A DNA stretch of 64,000 bases from a virus, in the IMG/VR virus record IMGVR_UViG_3300006880_000002, positions 1-64,000 of that record. One strand, written 5' to 3'. This document shows positions 56,904 to 64,000 of this stretch, piece by piece; position 1 is the first letter of the stretch, and the number at the start of each line of letters is the position of its first letter. The position numbers and the translations under genes are program-made. The notes under the pieces were generated by a model. The model searched no databases, had not been told where the DNA came from, and was given only the letters and a program-made list of their open reading frames with translations.

Positions 56904-57103
56904 CCGCAAAAAGAATCTGGATCGTGATCCGCCCCTCCGGGGAACGCTTCCATGTCGACAAGGAGCCCGACGGCGGCATCGTCGAGTGGGCGAAGGGGCT
57001 CGACGTCACCGTCGAGGAGTACGAATTTAAGGGGCACGTGAAGAAGGTGGCGGCAAAGCCGACGCTCCGAAAAACGTCCGTACCCACGCCCACACGACCT
57101 TGA
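56900..57103 (+). CDS. small hypothetical protein, end of operon
   Basis: 67 residues, beta-rich start (RIWIVIRPSGERFHV) and a basic Pro/Thr end. Last gene of the rhomboid operon, six bases from the convergent operon. Unknown. Confidence 0.55.
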   Translation: MTAKRIWIVIRPSGERFHVDKEPDGGIVEWAKGLDVTVEEYEFKGHVKKVAAKPTLRKTSVPTPTRP

Positions 57104-57109
57104 GACGGC

Positions 57110-57301
57110 TCATTCGAGGATCTTCCAGGTGTGCCCTCGATCACGAGCTTCGGCGGCGACGTCCGGCCATCGCTCCCCGATGATCTTCCACGGTTTAGCG
57201 CGCTCGTCGGCGCTGTACGTGCAGACCGCCACACGCCCGGCGATGACGAGGATCCGGTACGTGTACTCTTCTGCTCGCGCCTCGACCCAGAACGCGGTCA
57301 T
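57110..57301 (-). CDS. small hypothetical protein, end of minus operon
   Basis: 63 residues from ATG 57301 (ATGA overlap). Beta-rich (TYRILVIAGRVAVCTYS). Unknown. Confidence 0.55.
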   Translation of the reverse strand: MTAFWVEARAEEYTYRILVIAGRVAVCTYSADERAKPWKIIGERWPDVAAEARDRGHTWKILE

Positions 57302-57573
57302 ACCCGCCAACGTCCTCTCATCCATAGCCGCACGCGCATCTTCGTTTTCTTGATTCGTTCTACGGCGCGCTTTGCTTGAACCTCAGTTGCGAACTCGAAC
57401 TCCAAATCGCGCATGCCGGTAACGAGGGACATGCCGGAGCCGACTGAACGCGTCCTTGCGGCTTTCTCTATGGCGCGATCCCTGTCGATGTCGAAACCTC
57501 GATAGGAACATTCCACCGCCCAAGGGCGCGCTCGGGGCGGGAACGAGAAAACGTATTTGCTCTTTTTCTTCAC
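57298..57573 (-). CDS. small hypothetical protein
   Basis: 91 residues from GTG 57573. Beta-rich N-terminus (KYVFSFPPRARPWAVECS), then helical and basic. GTGA coupling. Unknown. Confidence 0.55.
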   Translation of the reverse strand: MKKKSKYVFSFPPRARPWAVECSYRGFDIDRDRAIEKAARTRSVGSGMSLVTGMRDLEFEFATEVQAKRAVERIKKTKMRVRLWMRGRWRV

Positions 57574-57857
57574 CGCCTACTCTCCGCTCGCGCCTTCTTG
57601 ATGAGATCGGAGATGACGCTACCAGCGGCCTTCACGCTCGGGTTATTGACCGTGTCGTAGATCGTTTTTGCCGCCTGGACGACCGGAGAGCCCGCCAGAG
57701 CATCGATCGGGCTATCGAGGAGGTCGTACCGCTTGATGAGCTTGCAAGCCCGAAGGGCGGCCGTGGTGGCCTCGTTCGGAGGCGTCTTCGAGTGCGCGGC
57801 GAGCTTCACGAGCTTTCGGACCTTGGCGGTGGCCTGCTCGCGGGTGAGAGCGGTCAT
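57570..57857 (-). CDS. DUF2786-like small protein
   Basis: 95 residues. ATAKVRKLVKLAAHSKTPPNE, then AALRACKLIKRYDLL, matches the short DUF2786 pattern of phage proteins. ATGA start. Unknown role. Confidence 0.6.
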   Translation of the reverse strand: MTALTREQATAKVRKLVKLAAHSKTPPNEATTAALRACKLIKRYDLLDSPIDALAGSPVVQAAKTIYDTVNNPSVKAAGSVISDLIKKARAESRR

Positions 57858-58129
57858 TCGTCGTCATCCTCGTCGTCGTCATCGTCGTCATCGTCCGGGT
57901 CCGGCGTCGACTCGGGCGGGGGCTCCGAGTCTTTCTTCTTCTGCTTCGGAACGCCGCAGAAGCGCTCCAAAAACGCGTCCGATAGCTCGTCGGCAACCGC
58001 GCCGACGTACTCCGTCACGTCCTCGACGTCTGTGTCAGGCTTGCAGCGCAGCCCTTCGAGGGCCGAGCGTGCGAAGCCAACCCACAGTTCGCGTTCCTCT
58101 TTCTCCGTGATCATTTTCTTTGCGGCCAT
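57854..58129 (-). CDS. acidic-tailed hypothetical protein
   Basis: 91 residues ending in a 15-plus Asp/Glu run (DDDDDDDDEDDDE). The first 60 residues are helical. Could be a DNA mimic or chaperone-type tail. ATGA overlap. Confidence 0.55.
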   Translation of the reverse strand: MAAKKMITEKEERELWVGFARSALEGLRCKPDTDVEDVTEYVGAVADELSDAFLERFCGVPKQKKKDSEPPPESTPDPDDDDDDDDEDDDE

Positions 58130-58139
58130 TGTTGCTCCT

Positions 58140-58502
58140 TCATGAAGGTCGTGAGACGTGTGTCGATTCCTCGGTGATGCGAAGCTCCGCGTCTTCCGGT
58201 AGGTACTCTTTGAGCACTGTCAACGCGATTTCGACGCCGCGCTCGACGGTGCAGCATTTGTTCAACTCTTCAGAGAAACCGCCAGGCTTTCCATTGCCCG
58301 TACCATCGTAGAAGATTGGCTTGTCGCCACAGTCGAGGCGTTCAGAGCCATCAAATTTGGATGGTGGTGGAGGCGTTCCGTACTGCACGAAGCGCCCCGT
58401 GAGTGGGTTCTGGATGATGACGAAGCACCGAAGCTCGCGCGGCGACTCGGCGAGCCGTTGGAGCGCCGCGTGGATCGGTTCTCGGGCGTCGGAGAGCTTC
58501 AC
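58140..58502 (-). CDS. hypothetical protein
   Basis: 120 residues from GTG 58502. Mixed fold with FVIIQNPLTGRFVQYG. Stop-start overlap (GTGA) with the 48-residue gene upstream. Unknown. Confidence 0.55.
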   Translation of the reverse strand: MKLSDAREPIHAALQRLAESPRELRCFVIIQNPLTGRFVQYGTPPPPSKFDGSERLDCGDKPIFYDGTGNGKPGGFSEELNKCCTVERGVEIALTVLKEYLPEDAELRITEESTHVSRPS

Positions 58503-58645
58503 GGTGCCCAGATCCACGCTGGAGTCAGCACCGTCGCCCCGTTCGGACGATAGACGACGGACCCATGTTTGACGGTCACTGTCGAAAGCGGACCGACGGT
58601 ATAGATCGGGTACATGATCTCCGTGCTCGCTCCGGGGCGATTCAC
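58499..58645 (-). CDS. 48-aa hypothetical protein
   Basis: Short gene from GTG 58645 (GTGA overlaps on both ends). Beta-rich (IYTVGPLSTVTVKHGSVVY). Unknown. Confidence 0.5.
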   Translation of the reverse strand: MNRPGASTEIMYPIYTVGPLSTVTVKHGSVVYRPNGATVLTPAWIWAP

Positions 58646-58932
58646 GACGGTATTTCCTCGCAGGTACAAGGATCATGCTCGACACACCCTTCGAGCCACG
58701 TCTTGGCGTACTCCTCTGCCTTGGCGAATGCCTCCGCGACCGTGCCGAACTTACCGAGATTCTTGTGGGCGTGATCCTGAAAGACACTCTCGGGTGAGTC
58801 AGCTGTTTTGTGGAATTCGAGCGCCATGACCGCCCATCCAATGAGTTCGTGGGTTTGGACGATTACACCGAGACGACGATCACCGCTCGTGACCGACGCC
58901 ATGAACGACGATGAGCTCGTCCACCGCAACAT
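58642..58932 (-). CDS. small hypothetical protein
   Basis: 96 residues. ATG 58932 overlaps the upstream stop (TAATG). Helical end with WLEGCVEHDPCTCEE. Unknown. Confidence 0.55.
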   Translation of the reverse strand: MLRWTSSSSFMASVTSGDRRLGVIVQTHELIGWAVMALEFHKTADSPESVFQDHAHKNLGKFGTVAEAFAKAEEYAKTWLEGCVEHDPCTCEEIPS

Positions 58933-59114
58933 TAGGCTGCGGCCTTGCGGAAGAGCTTCGGATTATTCTTCCGGAGAGCTTGGGCAAGGAGCGCTCGGAT
59001 CACGACGCTCATTTTCACTTCTTCCCCCATCGCCCGACTCATCCGTTTCTGTTCGCGCTTGAGCGCGGCGCGGTACTCGTTCGGCACCCGAAAAGCAACG
59101 GTGTCGTTTTTCAC
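58932..59114 (-). CDS. ribbon-helix-helix autoregulator
   Basis: 60 residues from GTG 59114. TVAFRVPNEYRAALKREQKR and SVVIRALLAQALRKN fit an RHH fold. A perfect palindrome sits directly before the start codon, so it is probably self-repressing. First gene of the minus operon. Confidence 0.65.
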   Translation of the reverse strand: MKNDTVAFRVPNEYRAALKREQKRMSRAMGEEVKMSVVIRALLAQALRKNNPKLFRKAAA

Positions 59115-59150
59115 TTGGGTAGGAGTACCCAAGGTTTGCAATGTTTGCAA
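59115..59150 (-). promoter_or_regulatory. operator of the RHH operon
   Basis: TTGGGTA-GGAG-TACCCAA, a perfect 7-bp palindrome (59115-59132), abuts the GTG. Next to it are two GTTTGCAA copies nine bases apart (59134-59141 and 59143-59150). Probable RHH binding sites overlapping a weak promoter. Confidence 0.55.
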
Positions 59151-59176
59151 GCGCCATTTTTTCTCACTAGGGGATC

Positions 59177-59206
59177 TTGACCCGCCACCCCGCGTAGGTC
59201 TACGCT
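59177..59206 (+). promoter_or_regulatory. promoter of the 59.2-63.2 kb plus operon
   Basis: TTGACC (59177-59182), 18 bases, TACGCT (59201-59206). A 35-base leader carries the 10-residue peptide at 59242. Confidence 0.45.
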
Positions 59207-59241
59207 GACCCTTCCAACCGTCGATTGAAAGGTAGCTGGAC

Positions 59242-59274
59242 ATGCTCCGAGCGAACCGGGAGACTTTTCTTTGA
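59242..59274 (+). CDS. 10-aa leader peptide
   Basis: ATG 59242 encodes MLRANRETFL and TGA overlaps TTG 59271 of the next gene (TTGA). GAAAGG upstream. Likely translational coupling or attenuation. Confidence 0.4.
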   Translation: MLRANRETFL

Positions 59275-59516
59275 ACTACCGAGGGATGCAGGCCGAGATC
59301 GTCGAGATCTTCGCGGAGGCAGCTCTCCTGGGGCCGAAGAGGCCCGAGTTCTACGTGATTCGAGGCACTAGAGCGCCGAAACTGAAAGCGACTAAGAAGC
59401 CACGTCCGCTCCGCCGCGTCGGTCGCGACGTCATGGCGCACTTCGGGCGACGCTGCGTGAACTGCGGAGCTGACTCCCCAACGCACCGATGCCCGGTGGT
59501 GGTGGCGGCGGAATGA
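59271..59516 (+). CDS. small zinc-motif protein
   Basis: 81 residues from TTG 59271. Helical start, basic centre and CVNCGADSPTHRC at the end. Unknown. Confidence 0.55.
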   Translation: MNYRGMQAEIVEIFAEAALLGPKRPEFYVIRGTRAPKLKATKKPRPLRRVGRDVMAHFGRRCVNCGADSPTHRCPVVVAAE

Positions 59517-59755
59517 GCCGTCAAATCCACATCAACGGCCGGGGCGTCAAAGTGACGCGAAGGCGACACTTCGCCGCGAACTGGGACGGCTCCTACGGTT
59601 ACGGAGCAGGCAGAGCGCATCCGTGCGTCGAACACGTAGCGTGCGACTACTGCGGTGCTCGTAAGGGGAAGCTCTGCATCGGAGCACACGGAGTTCATTT
59701 CGATACTCACGTTAGTAGACGTGACGCGTTCACGAGACTGAAGAGGGTTCAATGA
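59513..59755 (+). CDS. small zinc-finger protein
   Basis: 80 residues from ATG 59513 (ATGA overlap). CDYCGARKGKLCIGAHGVH with a later H/R-rich tail is a pattern of phage zinc proteins. Unknown. Confidence 0.6.
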   Translation: MSRQIHINGRGVKVTRRRHFAANWDGSYGYGAGRAHPCVEHVACDYCGARKGKLCIGAHGVHFDTHVSRRDAFTRLKRVQ

Positions 59756-60006
59756 GCCGGAGGAAACGTTCCCGGAAGATCCGTTCGGCGCATCGACGTG
59801 AGCGGCGGATCGAGCGCTGCGAACAATTCGAAAAGAACAAGGCCATAGTCGACGATCTGATGATGCGCGAGCGTGTACGTCGCACGATCAACTCGTCGGA
59901 TTTGCCAGACAGCGTGAAACGAGCGATCGGTTTCATGGTCTCACCAGCTGGACAGTTGAACGAGGAGATGCGGCGCATCGTGGAGGAGAAGAAATATGGC
60001 TCATGA
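59752..60006 (+). CDS. basic helical protein
   Basis: 84 residues with an Arg/Lys-rich start (SRRKRSRKIRSAHRRERR). Likely nucleic-acid binding; no family recognised. ATGA coupling. Confidence 0.55.
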   Translation: MSRRKRSRKIRSAHRRERRIERCEQFEKNKAIVDDLMMRERVRRTINSSDLPDSVKRAIGFMVSPAGQLNEEMRRIVEEKKYGS

Positions 60007-60322
60007 AGCAGTATGCAAATCGTGTGGTTCAACGGCGGGGTACACCTACCAAACACGGTGTGACGGATGCGGGGTCGTTTTTGAAGAAGAGCGCGGAACA
60101 GCATCGTGCGCGCCGCTCGTTCTTCCAGATCGAGCCAATTCATCAACCCTTTGCCCTAACTGCAAAAAGCAGGTGCTGTCAGCCGTCGAGGAACTCCTCC
60201 TGAAGTGCGCCCGCTGCGGGCACCTCAGAAGCGAACACAACGCCTCGTGTTTGCGTCTCGGAAAAGAGATTGAACCGGGTATCCGCGAGGCTTGTGACTG
60301 CAAAGGGTGGGTGGCGCCGTGA
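59996..60322 (+). CDS. multi-zinc-ribbon protein
   Basis: 108 residues with CKSCGSTAG, CDGCG, CPNCKK, CARCGHL and two further Cys: up to three ribbon-like sites. Overlaps the previous gene by 11 bases. Probably nucleic-acid binding. Confidence 0.65.
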   Translation: MAHEAVCKSCGSTAGYTYQTRCDGCGVVFEEERGTASCAPLVLPDRANSSTLCPNCKKQVLSAVEELLLKCARCGHLRSEHNASCLRLGKEIEPGIREACDCKGWVAP

Positions 60323-60906
60323 AGATCAGACTAGGTAACGCGCAAGGAACATTCATCGAGACTTCGAACGAGGTGACCCTCTTCGACGTCTTCTCTGGCG
60401 TCGGGATCCAGACTGATGCGGGCCTCTTCGGTATCGCTCAGCGGGATGGCGGCATCGAGGTCATGCTCGAAGGGAAAACTCTGGCGACGTTCGTCAGCAA
60501 CGAGAGTTTGGGCGGAGAAGTCTGGAAAGCGGCGAAAGAACAAGCCGACGCTCTCGTTGGTGTCGACACACCGGAAGCCGCGTTCCGTCGTGGGCAAGAG
60601 GCAGCACGGGCTTCTGTCATCAACATGATCGAAGACCCAGGCAGATGGCGCGCAGGGGCGTTGTCTTCCTCGTTGATCGCCTCGGTCTTTGAGGTTGCCA
60701 CGAAGTCTGGATACTACCCACCGCCTCAGGCTGAGCCTCATCTCTCGATCGAGGAGTGTAAGCAAGAGATCCGAAAGTTGAAGCATTCTCTGGAAACGGT
60801 CTGCGAACAACGAGACGTGCTCATCGAAAAATTTATACCGGAACACCATCAAGCGAACGCGCGCGAGCTGGTTAACCACATCCACACCGAACGGAAGAAG
60901 TTGTGA
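60319..60906 (+). CDS. hypothetical protein
   Basis: 195 residues from GTG 60319. Beta-rich N-terminus (VGIQTDAGLFGIAQRDGG) and a long C-terminal helical region (SIEECKQEIRKLKHSLETV). Unknown. Confidence 0.55.
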   Translation: MKIRLGNAQGTFIETSNEVTLFDVFSGVGIQTDAGLFGIAQRDGGIEVMLEGKTLATFVSNESLGGEVWKAAKEQADALVGVDTPEAAFRRGQEAARASVINMIEDPGRWRAGALSSSLIASVFEVATKSGYYPPPQAEPHLSIEECKQEIRKLKHSLETVCEQRDVLIEKFIPEHHQANARELVNHIHTERKKL

Positions 60907-61247
60907 AAACACGCTGCAACCATTGGTCTGGTTGGTTCACTATTCAATCTGCGCATCACAGTGAAGTGTTACTTGGCTCTTTTCAGGCACCAAAAATGCA
61001 GTGGTGCCGCGAATGTGGTTCCGTTCAGGTCAACGGCGAGTGGATTCCGCCCGACTGCGCAACGGTTATTGGCGAAGATGAAGCCAGCCCCGATTTCGAA
61101 AAAATCGTGTCTGCTATCGAAGAAGCGTTCAACGACACGACTGAAGAATATCTCAACAAACATCCCGACGACGCTTACATCCAATTCGCCACACGGCTCG
61201 CCCTGCGGCTTGCAGAACGAAGCATGGCGATCAAGAGGACATCATGA
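60903..61247 (+). CDS. hypothetical protein
   Basis: 114 residues, GTGA start. CRECGSVQV near residue 35 suggests a zinc site; helical C-terminus. Unknown. Confidence 0.55.
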   Translation: MKTRCNHWSGWFTIQSAHHSEVLLGSFQAPKMQWCRECGSVQVNGEWIPPDCATVIGEDEASPDFEKIVSAIEEAFNDTTEEYLNKHPDDAYIQFATRLALRLAERSMAIKRTS

Positions 61248-61525
61248 AGACTCGCTTCAAGATCGGCCCCTGCCTCGGTAACGGTAGGCACGCAGCTCTC
61301 GTCGAGAAGGACGGGCAAGAGCACGAGACGACGATCAAGATCGCTTCCGAAGGAACGACGGTCGCGCCGGGTGAGTCTCTCATACAACTCGCAGCCCCGG
61401 ACAACGAAGGCTGGCACGACGGGACCGTGCTCTTTCACAACGGGCCGGCGCAGGTTGCGACGCCTGCGTATCGAGAGGGTTACGATCGGATTTTTGGGAA
61501 GAAGACGGAAGTGGGGATCGCATGA
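61244..61525 (+). CDS. hypothetical protein
   Basis: 93 residues, beta-rich (ALVEKDGQEHETTIKIASEG). ATGA coupling. Unknown. Confidence 0.55.
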   Translation: MKTRFKIGPCLGNGRHAALVEKDGQEHETTIKIASEGTTVAPGESLIQLAAPDNEGWHDGTVLFHNGPAQVATPAYREGYDRIFGKKTEVGIA

Positions 61526-61752
61526 AGGACAAGGAACTGATCGGGGCCACGGTCGAACTTCTTCAAGACATCCGTACTATAGGCGGAGACGTTTTCAAGA
61601 AGGGCGACCACATGAAGATCTACGGCGCATGGCGCGGTCGTTTTCAACTCCACGCGCTTACGCCTACAGGTCGTGTTCGCGTTCGACGGGGCTGCGCTCC
61701 CGGAGTCAGACAAGTCGATCGCCGAAAGTTCATCGTGATCAGATCGGGATAG
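61522..61752 (+). CDS. small beta-barrel-like protein
   Basis: 76 residues. ATVELLQDIRTIGGDVFKKG and FQLHALTPTGRVRVR suggest an SH3-like or similar barrel. Unknown. Confidence 0.5.
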   Translation: MKDKELIGATVELLQDIRTIGGDVFKKGDHMKIYGAWRGRFQLHALTPTGRVRVRRGCAPGVRQVDRRKFIVIRSG

Positions 61753-61762
61753 GAGCAGACAA

Positions 61763-62131
61763 ATGGAAGTCGACATCAGAAAGCATCAACCGGTCCGTGA
61801 GGACGTGCGCGTAGGGATCGCGGCGCTCCGCGTGCAGGGGCGGCAGATTTGGGGGAGCACGCGCCACGAGCTGCCCGACATCGTGCTTCGGCTCATGGTC
61901 GGCGTCGGTGACCTGGCGCGAATTCAACGAGATTACCCGTTCTTTCGTACCGGGAAGGTCTCCGAAAAATCAGTCACGAGCGAAGAGACACGCGAACTCA
62001 AGAAGGAGCTCGGCAACCTCATCCTCTCGTCGATCCGCTGGATCGACGATCTCGGACTCGACCTGCTCGAATGTCTCGATCTCGCTGTCGAGGCGCAAGA
62101 GAAGTTCGCGAAGAGCGGGAGGCCACGATGA
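61763..62131 (+). CDS. MazG-like protein
   Basis: 122 residues. ELGNLILSSIRWIDDLGLDLLE, then CLDLAVEAQEKF, resembles MazG/NTP-PPase helices. ATGA overlap with the next MazG-like gene. Reaction uncertain. Confidence 0.5.
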   Translation: MEVDIRKHQPVREDVRVGIAALRVQGRQIWGSTRHELPDIVLRLMVGVGDLARIQRDYPFFRTGKVSEKSVTSEETRELKKELGNLILSSIRWIDDLGLDLLECLDLAVEAQEKFAKSGRPR

Positions 62132-62538
62132 GCGACTTCACCCCCTCCGCCGCCGACCTCGTCAACGGCAAGAACCAAGCGCGCGTCGCCGCCTGGATCC
62201 TCGAAACGTTCGGCATCGAGTTCCTCCGGAACGGTCACGAGCGGACGCTGCGTGCCGTCGAGGAGGTCGTCGAACTGGCGCAGGCCGCGGGCGTCCCTAA
62301 AGAAGTCGTTCACCGCGTCGTCGACTACGTGTTCTCTCGCCCCGCCGGAGACGTCGAGCAAGAGATCGCCGGCAGTCTCGTCACGATCTACGGAGCCGCG
62401 ACGGCGCTCGGGGTCGACGCGCAGGGGGAGCTCGACAAGGAACTGGCGCGTATCAACACGCCGGAGGTCAAGGAGCGGTGCCGCAGGCGCCAGGCTGAGA
62501 AGCGTGCGGCGCTCATTACGGGGGACTCGTTCAAATGA
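62128..62538 (+). CDS. MazG-like nucleotide pyrophosphohydrolase
   Basis: 136 residues. RAVEEVVELAQAAGVP and EIAGSLVTIYGAATALG supply the EExxE-type metal residues of the MazG superfamily. Could hydrolyse (d)NTPs or (p)ppGpp to alter host nucleotide pools. Confidence 0.65.
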   Translation: MSDFTPSAADLVNGKNQARVAAWILETFGIEFLRNGHERTLRAVEEVVELAQAAGVPKEVVHRVVDYVFSRPAGDVEQEIAGSLVTIYGAATALGVDAQGELDKELARINTPEVKERCRRRQAEKRAALITGDSFK

Positions 62539-63185
62539 GCGACATCATCGACGCTGCCCAAAAGGCCATCGGGATCGAATACGGGCAGCCCATACCTTTG
62601 CTAAAAATGGCACCCCCGGCAATCTGGGCCCGGGAAACGTTCGGACACGGTATCCCTGACGAAGCGCTCGACACGATCGACACCATTCTCGCCGCCTCCG
62701 AAGAACTACACGAAGACAAGGTCCGCACACTGTTGCGCAAGATCGCGTCGACACGTCGCACCCGCCACATCCCCCGCGACGACGGCAAGCCGTACATGAC
62801 TCGGTACGACATCCACGGGTGGATGCCGGAGGACGGCGAGGACAAGAAGTACCCGCTCTCGATCTACCTGCACCGGTTCCACACACCAGATTACGACGAG
62901 GCGCCGCACAGTCACCCGTGGGCGTGGGCGAGGTCGCTGGTGCTCACGGGCGGGTACACCGAACGGCGAATGTCCGAAGGTGTTCTCGTCGAGTCCCGTG
63001 TGAAAGCCGGCGACCTCAACCGCCTCGAACCCGACGACTACCACATCATCACCGAGCTACACGGCGAGACGTGGACTCTGTTCTCCGTGGGCCCGAGGCT
63101 CGGCACGTGGGGCTTCTGGGTCGACGGAAAGCTCGTGCCGTGGCGCGAGCGCATGCGGCAGCGGGGGCTCAAGCCGGAGTACTGA
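62535..63185 (+). CDS. cupin-domain protein
   Basis: 216 residues. YLHRFHTPDYDEAPHSHPWA and a GDLNRLEPDDYHIITELHGE segment carry the His/Glu positions of cupin metal sites. Last gene of the operon, before the terminator. Substrate unknown. Confidence 0.65.
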   Translation: MSDIIDAAQKAIGIEYGQPIPLLKMAPPAIWARETFGHGIPDEALDTIDTILAASEELHEDKVRTLLRKIASTRRTRHIPRDDGKPYMTRYDIHGWMPEDGEDKKYPLSIYLHRFHTPDYDEAPHSHPWAWARSLVLTGGYTERRMSEGVLVESRVKAGDLNRLEPDDYHIITELHGETWTLFSVGPRLGTWGFWVDGKLVPWRERMRQRGLKPEY

Positions 63186-63233
63186 TTGGTCATGCGTGCT
63201 ATGCTCATCTTCCACGAACGCCTCGCGCGTTAC

Positions 63234-63285
63234 CCCCACGGCTCCCGACGGTTGGAATTGTCGGAGCCGTGGGGTTTTCTTTTTG
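63234..63285 (+). terminator. strong intrinsic terminator
   Basis: CCCCACGGCTCC (63234-63245) pairs with GGAGCCGTGGGG (63263-63274), extended inward by CGAC/GTCG with one bulge, followed by TTTTCTTTTT. Clear Rho-independent terminator. Confidence 0.92.
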
Positions 63286-63297
63286 AGTGAGGGGCCA

Positions 63298-64000
63298 TTG
63301 ATCACGATGCTTGACGTCGCGCTCGTTTACATCGAGCACCGCTTGGCGACCGTTCCGATCCCATACATGCAGAAAGGGCCGGTGATCCCAAACTGGTCTG
63401 ATCTTCAGATCACTCGCGAGACGGCGCCGCACTACTACAACGGCATCCCACAGAACATCGGCGTCGTCCTTGGATCGAAGTCCGGAGACCTCGTGGACGT
63501 GGACATCGACTGCCGGGAGGCTCTTCAGCTCGCTCCGTACATGCTTCCGGATACGTGTCGGTTCGGTCGCGACAGTAAACGCGCGTCACACTGGCTCTAT
63601 TACTCTCCGATCCTGAAGCACACGAAGTTCGAAGACCCGAACATCAAAGGCGAAGGTCAGACGATCATCGAGCTCCGCGCGGACGGCGTACAGACCGTGT
63701 TCCCCGGGAGCACGCACCCGAGCGGGGAGTTCATCGACTTCGAAGAAGATTGGGGACTAGAAAAGACCGCCCAGGTCGAGCGCGAAAAACTTGAAACTGT
63801 CGTCGGCAAACTCGCCGCCGCGGCCCTCCTCGCCCGGTACTTCCCGGCGAAGGGGCGCCATGACTTCTGTCTAGCCCTCGGCGGGGGCCTTCTCCGGGAC
63901 GGGTGGACCGTCGAAGAAGCCGAGCCGTTCGTTGCCCTCGTGGCCTGGGTGGGCGGCTCTGACAGCCCCAGGCAGCGCGCCTCGACGGTCCACGGTACGG
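63298..64000 (+). CDS. Prim-Pol (bifunctional DNA primase/polymerase), cut by window edge
   Basis: Visible part about 234 residues. GVVLGSKSGDLVDVDID carries the DxD metal site of the archaeo-eukaryotic primase-polymerase fold, followed by HPSGEF and a FGRDSKRASHWL stretch. TTG 63298 with GAGGGG upstream is preferred; ATG 63307 is possible. Usually fused or linked to a helicase, which would lie outside the window. Confidence 0.75.
   Translation, partial: MITMLDVALVYIEHRLATVPIPYMQKGPVIPNWSDLQITRETAPHYYNGIPQNIGVVLGSKSGDLVDVDIDCREALQLAPYMLPDTCRFGRDSKRASHWLYYSPILKHTKFEDPNIKGEGQTIIELRADGVQTVFPGSTHPSGEFIDFEEDWGLEKTAQVEREKLETVVGKLAAAALLARYFPAKGRHDFCLALGGGLLRDGWTVEEAEPFVALVAWVGGSDSPRQRASTVHGT

Overview
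The window is high-GC and almost fully coding, with about 130 mostly small genes packed into long operons. ATGA, GTGA and TAATG stop/start overlaps are the rule, and each operon switches strand as a block. The content is viral: primase-polymerase, family A DNA polymerase, several helicases, an Fe-S nuclease, a RuvC-like nuclease, muramidase, lytic transglycosylase, spike proteins, tyrosine recombinases and many tiny zinc-binding or ribbon-helix-helix genes. No rRNA, tRNA, CRISPR array or IS transposase was seen. Both ends of the window cut through replication genes (a RecD/Dda-like helicase on the left, a Prim-Pol primase on the right), so it is an internal piece of a larger phage or prophage, perhaps a circularly permuted genome. 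A lipoprotein with dense Thr-Gly-Gly repeats, a style I associate with Polyangia/Myxococcota, hints at a host in that group; this is an inference.

Layout. 0-1.6 kb (minus): helicase, small protein, DUF6011-like protein. 1.7-9.9 kb (plus): replication and recombination operon with an AddB/Cas4-like nuclease carrying an AT-hook, SF2 helicase, SSB-like protein, DNA polymerase, RuvC-like nuclease and accessory genes. 10-35.9 kb (minus): virion and lysis module. It holds lipoproteins, a papain-like peptidase, beta-rich surface proteins, a GH25 muramidase, a lytic transglycosylase, an SGNH hydrolase, four proteins sharing an N-terminal tag, peptidoglycan-binding membrane proteins, candidate capsid proteins, a membrane protein with a protamine-like domain, a transglutaminase-like peptidase, a LysM membrane protein and RadC. 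A plus-strand island (13.1-15.3 kb) with a tyrosine recombinase and a GIY-YIG protein interrupts it. 36-38.2 kb (plus): membrane proteins with basic tails.

38.2-47.9 kb (minus): one long operon of small genes with a second tyrosine recombinase followed by a TGT/DpdA-like enzyme, QueC and QueE, which predicts 7-deazaguanine-type DNA modification. 48-51.2 kb (plus): larger unknown proteins. 51.2-54.3 kb (minus): small regulators and zinc proteins. 54.4-57.1 kb (plus): an operon led by a rhomboid protease. 57.1-59.1 kb (minus): small genes led by a ribbon-helix-helix protein with an operator-like palindrome. 59.2-63.2 kb (plus): small zinc proteins, MazG-like proteins and a cupin, closed by a strong intrinsic terminator, then Prim-Pol.

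The most unusual material is in the virion module. No tape measure, sheath, baseplate, portal or terminase gene is recognisable. Instead there are many single-membrane-span proteins with basic C-termini, peptidoglycan-binding modules, a membrane-anchored protamine-like protein and a shared N-terminal signature on four different putative spike or fibre proteins. This fits, but does not prove, a tailless or membrane-containing virion. Several operon-first genes have a -10-like box 6-7 nt before the start codon, suggesting leaderless mRNAs.
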